From assembly GCF_022836495.1 (NCBI RefSeq), contig NZ_BQXM01000034.1, positions 1 to 59,101 of the forward strand: 59,101 nucleotides of DNA, written 5' to 3'. Under the pieces are notes generated by a model. The model made no database searches. It had not been told where the DNA came from and saw only the letters and a program-made list of their open reading frames with translations. Numbering within the stretch: position 1 is the first letter of the stretch; each line of letters begins with the position of its first letter. Shown piece after piece: positions 8,803-14,970 of this stretch. This DNA comes from Desulforhabdus sp. TSK (GTDB lineage: Bacteria; Desulfobacterota; Syntrophobacteria; Syntrophobacterales; Syntrophobacteraceae). The translations under genes were made by a program, and so were the position numbers.

Positions 8803-8868
8803 TGTTCACCATAATTTAACCTGTCTGGAAACAATCCGTCACATGACTTCGCCATCCTACCCATTATG
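8803..8868 (+). promoter_or_regulatory. PhoB-box-like array upstream of the dksA-like gene
   Basis: Units on an 11-bp step: TGTTCAC (8803), ATTTAAC (8814), CTGGAAA (8825), CCGTCAC (8836) and CTTCGCC (8847-8853). Ten bases later comes TTATGA (8864). The order of units resembles the array at 3919-3969. The gene starts at 8931 with AGGAGGAG ahead of it. Confidence 0.6.
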
Positions 8869-8930
8869 AAAGACAAAAAATCATGGAGGTCCAGTAAGTC
8901 GCCAAATACATCTGAACAGGAGGAGAAGCA

Positions 8931-9392
8931 ATGCTGAACTATTTTAGTGAGGCTCTGAGAGACCGTTTGCAGGACTATCTGTCAGGGAACCATCGCAGCG
9001 ACTCTAAATGGGCTGAATGTGTCGGCGGCCGTGACCCAATGGACGAGGCGGATCTCGCTTCTGCACGCTATCAAGAAGATTTTACTTTGCACATGCAGCA
9101 GCGCAATCACCAGTTCATCTATGAAATCAAACAAGCCCTGCAACGCATTGAAAGAGGGGATTACGGTGTGTGTGAGGAATGCGGCGACGATATCGGCGTG
9201 GAACGTCTCAAGGCACAGCCCATGACCCGGGTTTGCGTCCACTGTAAGAAGGAGCTGGAAAACGCTGAACGGCGCAAGCTGGGAAAAACGCGCGGATGGA
9301 AGCCCCCCTGGCCCTTGGAGACCCGGGGAGGGGCGAACCCGTTTTCCAGTAGAATAGCGCTTTCAAAGCTTCAAGAGCTTACTAATGGATAG
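8931..9392 (+). CDS. DksA/TraR-type zinc-finger protein
   Basis: Probable RNA polymerase secondary-channel regulator of the DksA/TraR family. The 153-residue product has the DMADxA-like helix turn (PMDEADLASARYQ, about residues 36-48), then a coiled-coil return and a four-cysteine zinc finger CEECGD...RVCVHCK (about 83-106). The C-terminal 45 residues are an extension rich in Lys, Arg and Pro that short DksA proteins lack. It stands alone behind its own Pho-box-like promoter, so it may tie stress transcription to phosphate status. ATG 8931 has a strong AGGAGGAG site. Confidence 0.85.
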   Translation: MLNYFSEALRDRLQDYLSGNHRSDSKWAECVGGRDPMDEADLASARYQEDFTLHMQQRNHQFIYEIKQALQRIERGDYGVCEECGDDIGVERLKAQPMTRVCVHCKKELENAERRKLGKTRGWKPPWPLETRGGANPFSSRIALSKLQELTNG

Positions 9393-9621
9393 AATAACGC
9401 GGAAATATGCTGGGAAAACTCAGAACGGCGTAGATCATCCCGTATGGTGGCGCTGTCGCCCGACCGTGTCAAACGTCTTTGAACACATCTGCCAGGAGCG
9501 GCGACCATGGCCATGGACCCTGTAACCTCTCTTGAGACCCGCCATCTCCCCAACGTTGCCGTCAGGAGACAGTATCAAAAACCGCTCCAAAATTTTCTTG
9601 GCTGTTTCCTTGGATGGGTAT

Positions 9622-9677
9622 GTGTCACCGACTTGTAACCTTTTCTTCACAGAAATGGAAAAACCATCCCCTATATT
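9622..9677 (+). promoter_or_regulatory. PhoB box upstream of the zinc-ribbon/HMA2 operon
   Basis: GTGTCAC (9622-9628), TTGTAAC (9633-9639), TCTTCAC (9644-9650) and ATGGAAA (9655-9661) are each 11 bp apart. Ten bases later is TATATT (9672-9677), a near-perfect -10. This fills most of the 315-bp gap after the dksA-like gene; the rest (9393-9621) shows nothing I can name. Confidence 0.75.
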
Positions 9678-9707
9678 TCAACAATCCTATGAGGGATGGG
9701 AGGCTCA

Positions 9708-9980
9708 ATGGTAATGCCGCAGTGCCCGAAGTGTCTTCTAGATACCGTCTATCGCTATGGCAAGACTAAAGGCGGCATGCAACGGTATCTGTGCCTGAGC
9801 TGTGGCAGGCAGTTCACTGAGAATTCGGTGAAACACCAACCGCATGAAAGGCCCCTGTGTCCTGCATGCGGCAGGGCGATGCACGTTTATAAGCAAGAAA
9901 AGGGATTCATGAGGTATAGATGCTCAAATTATCCCAAATGCAGAACTTATTTGAAGGTGAAAGAAAGGGAGATTCTATGA
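9708..9980 (+). CDS. Small double zinc-ribbon protein
   Basis: A 90-residue protein made of two zinc ribbons. The first (CPKC ... CLSC, about residues 5-32) resembles the InsA-like ribbon found at the start of IS1-type transposases, with RYGKTKGGMQRY between the cysteine pairs. The second (CPAC ... CSNYPKC, about 50-78) resembles the C-terminal ribbons of type IA topoisomerases. There is no transposase or topoisomerase body. It may bind DNA or RNA. ATG 9708 sits 4-5 bases after GGGAGG; ATG 9696 and 9714 are alternatives. Its stop overlaps the start of the HMA2 gene (ATGA), so the two are co-translated, behind a PhoB box. Confidence 0.75.
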   Translation: MVMPQCPKCLLDTVYRYGKTKGGMQRYLCLSCGRQFTENSVKHQPHERPLCPACGRAMHVYKQEKGFMRYRCSNYPKCRTYLKVKEREIL

Positions 9981-10348
9981 GCTACTACGTTCACGATGTG
10001 CCTGGACGACTGCGTGTAAAAACTCCATCCGTCAAGGGCAATCCAGTGAAAGCCCTTCAGGTCGAAGGTCTCCTGAGCAGCAAAAAAGGGGTCCTGTCGG
10101 TAGCATCAAACCAGACCACCGGTAGTGTCGTGATCAATTACGATACGAGCGTTGCCAGCAAAAAAGAAATCCTGGAATTGCTTCGCGTGGGAGGACATTT
10201 TGATCCATCCAAGGCCGTCACAAACGAACAGGTGATTGAAGATTCGTTTTCAAAAGGTGGAAAGTGGCTCAGCAAAGCGATTCTGGGACTGGTCGTTGAC
10301 AGGGTTTTTGACGGCACGCCTCTCTCCCTCCTGGCGGTCATTCTCTAG
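9977..10348 (+). CDS. HMA2-type domain protein, first copy
   Basis: A 123-residue protein whose first ~75 residues fit a heavy-metal-associated-like (HMA2) ferredoxin fold without the CxxC metal ligands. It begins with YYVHDVPGRLRVKTP, containing the H-x-x-P-G-R motif shared with two other proteins in this locus. The tail (about residues 95-123) is hydrophobic and could sit in or on the membrane. It overlaps the zinc-ribbon gene by 4 bp. The EcsC-like gene follows 137 bp later. Role unknown; the domain usually accompanies P-type ATPases, as here (14971-18030). Confidence 0.8.
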   Translation: MSYYVHDVPGRLRVKTPSVKGNPVKALQVEGLLSSKKGVLSVASNQTTGSVVINYDTSVASKKEILELLRVGGHFDPSKAVTNEQVIEDSFSKGGKWLSKAILGLVVDRVFDGTPLSLLAVIL

Positions 10349-10484
10349 GGGAGACATCCCGTGTCGGACTCTCGGCCCTTTACATGTCAGAATTCTTATT
10401 GTAAGTCTTGGACACAAAGACTTTAGGCAAGAGCCCCCGTCGGCATGGGCTCGTCTGACCCGGTCCGTCTTTTGGAGTGGTGCG

Positions 10485-11060
10485 ATGGACAATGAAAAGG
10501 CAGTTCACCAGGAAAATCTGCTCGTTGACCAGTTCCTATATTTTTTCCTGCGAGTCCGCAAGAACCGAATACGCAAAGTCGTGGATGCCGTCAATGAAAG
10601 CTTCCCGGAAGAGACGGTCGAGGAAAGAGCCCGACGCCTCATTGACGCTCAGACCAGTCTCTCATTTTTGGGCGGCTCGCTGCTGCACCTTCCCATGCTG
10701 ATTCCGGGATTGGGTCAGACATTGCAGTTGCTGGGCCTCGTAGGAGGAGCTTCCGTCATCACGCGCATGCACCTTTACCTAATCCTGGAGATTGCGCTTC
10801 TCCATGGCAGGGATATCGAGGACGCTGCACGCGTCCCGGAAATGGCTGCCGTGGTCGCCGCCACGGGATTGGCCGTGGGCGTTCCGTTCCTGGTGCATCT
10901 CCTGGATGTCCATCCACTTTACTCCCTGCCTGCAGCAGGATTGACCGCTTCCTGCGTCTCGAAAATGTTGGGCGAGGCAGCCATCCAATTCTATTCCGAA
11001 AGGAAGGAGGAGCTCCCGGCTTCCTCCACCCCATTTCCCGCCCCTGCTACACCCCAATAA
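10485..11060 (+). CDS. EcsC-like/DUF697-like helical membrane-associated protein
   Basis: A 191-residue, mostly helical protein. A charged N-terminal part to about residue 55 is followed by glycine-rich hydrophobic stretches (SFLGGSLLHLPMLIPGLGQT), a middle LYLILEIALLHGRDIED segment, and another hydrophobic pair near the end. The arrangement of a Leu/Gly-rich hairpin followed by a helix ending in HGRDIED recalls the EcsC and DUF697 families, but the match is only by eye. ATG 10485 has GGAG about seven bases before it; an upstream reading frame runs open to 10236 but overlaps the HMA2 gene. Probably last gene of the Pho-box operon that starts at 9708. Confidence 0.65.
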   Translation: MDNEKAVHQENLLVDQFLYFFLRVRKNRIRKVVDAVNESFPEETVEERARRLIDAQTSLSFLGGSLLHLPMLIPGLGQTLQLLGLVGGASVITRMHLYLILEIALLHGRDIEDAARVPEMAAVVAATGLAVGVPFLVHLLDVHPLYSLPAAGLTASCVSKMLGEAAIQFYSERKEELPASSTPFPAPATPQ

Positions 11061-11364
11061 AGGAGGTCTCCACGGATCTTTTGCGACCCCCCCTTCACAT
11101 TTGGAACCCCTCGCATCACTCGAGCTTTCTTGTGTGCTGTTCTATCTTATGTTTTTCACCCCCATGGTTCACCCAAACGCTGCAAGGCACCCTTCCAGGG
11201 AGGCCTTTATGCATGAACAAAACCCATTTCTGAACGCTCTTCCAAGATCCCCAGCCCCGCGTCATCTTCGAAATCATGAGCGAGAGAAATATGGAATCCA
11301 ACTTTTCATATTGATATCGAAGTGTTGAGTTATCGATGTTTACCGGGTCATGAAAATTTTCATC
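11061..11364. other. Gene-free stretch, left part of 11061-11635
   Basis: No convincing reading frame or RNA gene in this stretch. It ends beside a perfect 14-bp palindrome ATGAAAATTTTCAT (11350-11363), which directly abuts a Pho-box-like promoter and could be a second operator. Confidence 0.5.
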
Positions 11365-11398
11365 TTGTAACAGCAATGACACATTTGGTGTGTATCTT
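11365..11398 (+). promoter_or_regulatory. PhoB-box-like promoter before the 79-residue protein
   Basis: TTGTAAC (11365-11371) and ATGACAC (11376-11382) lie 11 bp apart and are followed after exactly 10 bases by TATCTT (11393-11398). The layout equals the other boxes. The only downstream gene is at 11636, leaving a leader of about 230 bases in which I see nothing specific. Confidence 0.5.
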
Positions 11399-11635
11399 AC
11401 GTGCAACTTGAATGAGAAGTGAGCGGAGCAGAACCGGTCGATGCCGCATTGCCGGATCTTTCCTTTGCGCCGAGGAGAATTTTCTCAAACATGCTTTCAT
11501 TTTCGATTCACGACGCAAAACATCCAATCGAAATCCATCCATTGCACAGGAAAACTTTGTACTGTCGCAGGCTTGAAGCGAGGTTTTCACGTCTGTCGAG
11601 GCCGTCTTCTTCTCGTCTGACAGGGAGCTGAGAAA

Positions 11636-11875
11636 ATGAATCAGAAAAAGGAAACCATTGTCATCAACCTCTTTGATGATCGCGTCCTCACCTATGATTT
11701 GCCTCCGGACAAGGCTGTCGTCGCCGCCTATGAGGAGTTTGCAGGAAGCACGCCCGGTGGATGGAGCTACGGCGAGCCTGCGGAGCACCCGTTCTTTAAG
11801 GAGTACGGGCGAGGCTTTGCTTGTGGAGACTGGGTCGCGCTGAAATACCCGCGAGAGTGTTTGGAATCCCGCTAA
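11636..11875 (+). CDS. Small protein of unknown function (79 aa)
   Basis: Family not recognised. The 79-residue product reads like a real soluble protein: NQKKETIVINLFDDRVLTYDLPPDK at the start suggests two beta strands, followed by a helix (AVVAAYEEFAG) and a C-terminal part with Trp, Tyr and Phe and a single Cys. ATG 11636 follows GGGAGCTGAG. It stands alone between a Pho-box-like promoter and a degraded palindromic repeat. Confidence 0.55.
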   Translation: MNQKKETIVINLFDDRVLTYDLPPDKAVVAAYEEFAGSTPGGWSYGEPAEHPFFKEYGRGFACGDWVALKYPRECLESR

Positions 11876-12039
11876 AAGAGTGCCCACGGAGTTGTCGCGA
11901 TCGACTCCTGGCGGCTGCCATGCCGGGATTTTGCAGAAACACAGGAAGGGATCATGGACTGGGAATGGAGCCTCACTGGTGAGGCCCTGGCGGCGATGTC
12001 GCCGACTTAGCAACTGTCTGAAAATGCGTTTGCTCGTTG

Positions 12040-12106
12040 TTCTGGCGAAAGCCGGAATTCAGGTAAATAAAGGCTTTCTGGACCATGGTTTTCACCGGGG
12101 TGACGT
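12040..12106. repeat. Degraded copy of the palindromic intergenic repeat
   Basis: TTCTGGCGAAAGCCGGAATTCAGG at the left and TTTCACCGGGGTGACG at the right are degenerate forms of the arms of the element at 8699-8780. The whole 11876-12177 gap holds nothing else that I can support. Confidence 0.4.
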
Positions 12107-12177
12107 TCAGTTAACGCCATTGGGCACTGAGAGATGCATGCCGTTTTTTGGATTGCTCGGCGAGCACTGTATCTCCT

Positions 12178-12501
12178 TCAAATGCACACGTTCTGCAGGC
12201 GTGCCCGGATTTCCATCTCCACCCCGGGATTGTGCCTCAACTGCCTCATTTTCTCCCATAGATCATAAGGCAGCCGATTCTTATCGTATTCAATGACCAA
12301 TGAACGTGCAACAGGGTTGACTCGAATTTGTGAGATGCCGGGGATGTGCTGAATCATTGCGTCCATATCCATCTCTTGAGCCATTTTGAAACCAGAAGGC
12401 AAAATCTTGATTCTTACTCTTCCTGGAATATGGTGTACCACTTCAGTATGAGGTGCCAACCGGATCAGATCTTCTACAATGATAGGGTTACATGATTTCA
12501 T
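12178..12501 (-). CDS. HMA2-type domain protein, second copy
   Basis: A 107-residue protein with the same HMA2-like layout as 9977-10348: TEVVHHIPGRVRIKILPSG gives the H-x-x-P-G-R motif near residue 20-30, and a second half (ISQIRVNPVARSLVIEYD) resembles the other strand pair of a ferredoxin fold. No CxxC, so classical metal binding is unlikely. The start at 12501 follows GAGGGAG; an upstream start at 12567 is possible. It is transcribed away from the DUF5132-like gene, with which it shares an AT-rich control region. Confidence 0.75.
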   Translation of the reverse strand: MKSCNPIIVEDLIRLAPHTEVVHHIPGRVRIKILPSGFKMAQEMDMDAMIQHIPGISQIRVNPVARSLVIEYDKNRLPYDLWEKMRQLRHNPGVEMEIRARLQNVCI

Positions 12502-12828
12502 TATGAGCTCCCTCACGGCAGTCAATAGTCGTTCTGCTTGATGATCACATTCAGCAAATAGGAACACTTATTATTCCTTCAATGATTATTTTATTTTTTA
12601 ACATAATGTCCTTCTAGTGTAAATGGACATAAATCATTCGGCACCTAGGCTGACTGAGTAGGTAAGTAATGAAAAAAAATCGTGACACTCTCTAAAAACA
12701 ACTCTATCATCAAATTAACTGCACTAGATCTATAGAATTTCGCTGAGAATCCACTTAAATGATGTCTTATTTATATTTTAATAGATATTTTGAGATTTAG
12801 ACTAGTTCGCTGAAACAGGAGATTGATT
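12502..12828. promoter_or_regulatory. AT-rich divergent control region with inverted repeat
   Basis: This 327-bp region is far richer in A and T than its surroundings. An inverted repeat, AATGTCC (12605-12611) and GGACATA (12625-12631), has a 13-base spacer and could bind a dimeric regulator. Facing right there is a weak Pho-box-like series on an 11-bp step: TCGTGAC (12680), TCTAAAA (12691), CTCTATC (12702), AATTAAC (12713), then TATAGA (12731). The inverted repeat is short and may be chance. Confidence 0.4.
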
Positions 12829-13110
12829 ATGGCGCTATTTGACAACGGCATAAAAATGGGAACCGGTGTCGCAGTGGGAATTGGGGCACTGATTTTGGCC
12901 CCCATCGTCCTTCCCATAGTCGGAAGTGTTGTGAAACCTCTCATCAAAGCCACCATCAAGGGAGGGATCATCCTCTTCGAGAAAGGAAGGGAGGCCATTG
13001 CCGAAACGGCCGAGGTGCTGGAAGACATTGCCGCGGAAGCGAAGGCCGAGCTGATGAAGGAGCAGGCGATAGAACCCACAAAGGTCTCCGGGGACTCTGG
13101 GACAGCTTGA
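12829..13110 (+). CDS. DUF5132-like small membrane protein
   Basis: A 93-residue protein with a hydrophobic, glycine-rich segment at about residues 10-35 (GTGVAVGIGALILAPIVLP), a Lys/Ile-rich linker (PLIKATIKGGIILFEKG) and a charged C-terminal helix rich in Ala and Glu. The layout fits DUF5132, a family of unknown function that I associate with HMA2-type ATPase clusters. ATG 12829 follows AGGAG. It is the first gene of the rightward run that continues with the two 22-residue-repeat proteins and the ATPase. Confidence 0.7.
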   Translation: MALFDNGIKMGTGVAVGIGALILAPIVLPIVGSVVKPLIKATIKGGIILFEKGREAIAETAEVLEDIAAEAKAELMKEQAIEPTKVSGDSGTA

Positions 13111-13170
13111 GGCTGTCGACAAAAAAGACCGTGTCGCAGGACATCCATGAAACCTGCGGGGAGGTGTGTA

Positions 13171-14124
13171 ATGACGGAATTTACGGACTCGAACAGCTTG
13201 GAGGCAGTGCAGCCCGCCGCTGAAAGGGCCAGTATGCTTAAGGAAAGTCTTCTGGGGACAGTCAGAGGCGTGGGCGAGGTCGAGCATGAAGTCATGGTAA
13301 CGGTACAAAGCTCTCTAACAGGTTTGCTTCGCACAGCGGGCTCCATATCTTTGGAAGGAGTGGAGTTGACCCGGGACCTGCTCAAAGAGACTTTTTCAGC
13401 AGTTGAAGAAGTCAGTGGCGGGGTCATAGGGTCGGTAAGCACTCTGGCAAAAGGCTTTATCGGCGGACTGTCCATGGTGGGCGGTGAAATCTTGTCCGTG
13501 TCCGGCCGTACTGTACATGGAGTAATCCATGGAGTGGCTCAAGTTGGATCGGGTGTGGGAGGTATGGCTGCAGCTGCGGCCAACTTCAGTTTGAAGACGA
13601 CGCGAGACCTCTGCCGGAATGCGGAGGACACCGCCAAAACGCTGGCCACAGGAGGGATCGATGCAGCCGCATTGACCGTCGGAACGACCATCCATGTGAC
13701 AAGGGACCTTCTCATAGCCACAGTACTCGGCTGCAAAGAGGTGGTATGCGCCGTTCTTCCCGGGACAATGCCCGTCGAGGCACGGGGTACTCCCCTGCTG
13801 ACCACCGGTTCCGCAACACCGGCCCAGGAGCCACAAAACCCGACCGGTAATGCGCAAACGTTCCGAATTGAAGCGCAGCCTCCTGGCACCGTAAAGATCA
13901 TCGATGTTCCACAGGAAGAAGCCTTCCCGGCAGAGCCGGCAGAGGGAGAGGCTCCAACGGTCACGGTAGAAGCTTCCGACGAATCGGTTGAGCCGGCAAT
14001 CACTGCATCCCATCCCCCCTCACCCGCTCGTTCAACTCACGCGAAAAAAGCCACCTCCCGCGAGAAGAAGGTGCATCCCAAAACGGAACGTTCGGAGACC
14101 GCCGGTCCCGAAGAAACATCTTAG
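13171..14124 (+). CDS. 22-residue amphipathic repeat protein A with disordered tail
   Basis: A 317-residue protein. From residue 17 it runs in consecutive 22-residue units (17-38, 39-60, 61-82, 83-104, 105-126, 127-148, then two less regular ones to about 193) with regular spacing of Gly, Val/Ile/Leu and charged positions, as expected of long amphipathic helices. Residues 200-317 are rich in Pro, Glu, Ala and Thr, ending in a Lys/Arg-rich stretch, and are probably disordered. No signal peptide. ATG 13171 sits behind GGGGAGG; 13147 is an alternative. The unit length is that of exchangeable apolipoproteins and twice the 11-mer of synuclein, perilipin and LEA proteins, so surface binding to membranes or lipid is a reasonable inference. 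Paralogue of the next gene. Confidence 0.75.
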   Translation: MTEFTDSNSLEAVQPAAERASMLKESLLGTVRGVGEVEHEVMVTVQSSLTGLLRTAGSISLEGVELTRDLLKETFSAVEEVSGGVIGSVSTLAKGFIGGLSMVGGEILSVSGRTVHGVIHGVAQVGSGVGGMAAAAANFSLKTTRDLCRNAEDTAKTLATGGIDAAALTVGTTIHVTRDLLIATVLGCKEVVCAVLPGTMPVEARGTPLLTTGSATPAQEPQNPTGNAQTFRIEAQPPGTVKIIDVPQEEAFPAEPAEGEAPTVTVEASDESVEPAITASHPPSPARSTHAKKATSREKKVHPKTERSETAGPEETS

Positions 14125-14165
14125 AACATCGCAGCGAAAGTCATCATCTGATCCGGAAGGTCCTT

Positions 14166-14199
14166 CTGTCACCAGACTGTAACGGTCGGCAGATAGAGT
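14166..14199 (+). promoter_or_regulatory. PhoB box upstream of repeat protein B
   Basis: CTGTCAC (14166-14172) and CTGTAAC (14177-14183) are 11 bp apart, nearly consensus, and ten bases later comes TAGAGT (14194-14199). It lies in the 132-bp gap between the two repeat-protein genes, so protein B, and perhaps the ATPase and MetK-like genes after it, has its own phosphate-responsive promoter. Confidence 0.75.
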
Positions 14200-14256
14200 G
14201 TGCCCGGCGGACGGGAATACGTGGATCACCATGCAGCAGACAGGAAAGGAGTCGAT

Positions 14257-14886
14257 ATGACGGACATGGAAACCAGCAGCAGTGCCGGCATTGGAGAAAG
14301 TGTGGAGAAGGCGGGGAAGGCACTCAAGGTGGGGATTTTGAGCAGCCTCAAGGCGCTGAACGAAATCGAGGTGGGGGTTGTGGATCTGGCCCGGAATGTC
14401 GTTTCCGACGCCCTCAAGGCGACCGGGTCCGTGGCGACGGAAGCAGTCAACGTCGCCAAAGGTGTCATCAAGGGGGCTGTCTCTGCCACGGAAGACGTGG
14501 GCACGGGGCTCCTCATGAGCACCAAGAGTGTTGCCAAAGGCATTGTCATGGGAGTCAGCGACGTAGGGGGTGATATTTTCTCTGTGGCGCGACAGACAGC
14601 CCAGGGGGCGGTGGAGGCTGCCTCCAGTGTGGGTGCGGATGTGGGACAGGTCGCAAAGAAGGCTGTGGATGGGATAGTCGAAGCGGGGAAAGAAATAGGC
14701 ACCAATGCCGAAGATCTCGCCAGGACCGCCATCGGTGGATCCATCGAAGCAGCCGGAGCCATTGGCGAATCGGCTGTCAAGGCCGTGAAGGGAGTGCTGC
14801 TGGGCACTGTTGAAGGAGTCAAGGATGTTGCGAGCGCTGCCCTCCCCAAGGCGAAAGGTACGTCGGATTCTACAGAGAAGGAATAG
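14257..14886 (+). CDS. 22-residue amphipathic repeat protein B
   Basis: A 209-residue protein made of eight gap-free 22-residue units from residue 17 to 192 (17-38, 39-60, 61-82, 83-104, 105-126, 127-148, 149-170, 171-192). The common pattern is Val/Leu-Ala-Lys/Arg at unit positions 6-8, Gly at 13, Val/Ile at 15, Glu/Asp near 19-20 and Val/Ile-Gly at 21-22. Only short polar ends lie outside the repeats. The register is identical to protein A, and unit 105-126 of both starts with Gly-(Glu/Asp)-Ile, so they arose by duplication. ATG 14257 follows AAGGAG. Likely a lipid- or membrane-surface protein, by analogy with apolipoprotein-type 22-mers. Confidence 0.8.
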   Translation: MTDMETSSSAGIGESVEKAGKALKVGILSSLKALNEIEVGVVDLARNVVSDALKATGSVATEAVNVAKGVIKGAVSATEDVGTGLLMSTKSVAKGIVMGVSDVGGDIFSVARQTAQGAVEAASSVGADVGQVAKKAVDGIVEAGKEIGTNAEDLARTAIGGSIEAAGAIGESAVKAVKGVLLGTVEGVKDVASAALPKAKGTSDSTEKE

Positions 14887-14970
14887 CGTCCCTCACGGGC
14901 TGTTCATGGACTGATCCTCCCATGAGGGCATTCCCTTTACCAGGCAGGACCCCAAAGAGAGTAGAACCCC

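Noticed and set aside
9708-9980. Insertion sequence remnant, because the first zinc ribbon looks like InsA
   Set aside because: No transposase body or terminal inverted repeats; the gene is intact, overlaps the HMA2 gene and has its own promoter.
11360-12013. 217-codon minus-strand frame between the EcsC-like and HMA2 genes
   Set aside because: No domain features, no ribosome site, and it covers both the 79-residue gene and a Pho-like promoter.
13100-13170. Pho box before repeat protein A
   Set aside because: CTGTCGA and GTGTCGC are present but 18 bp apart, not on an 11-bp step.
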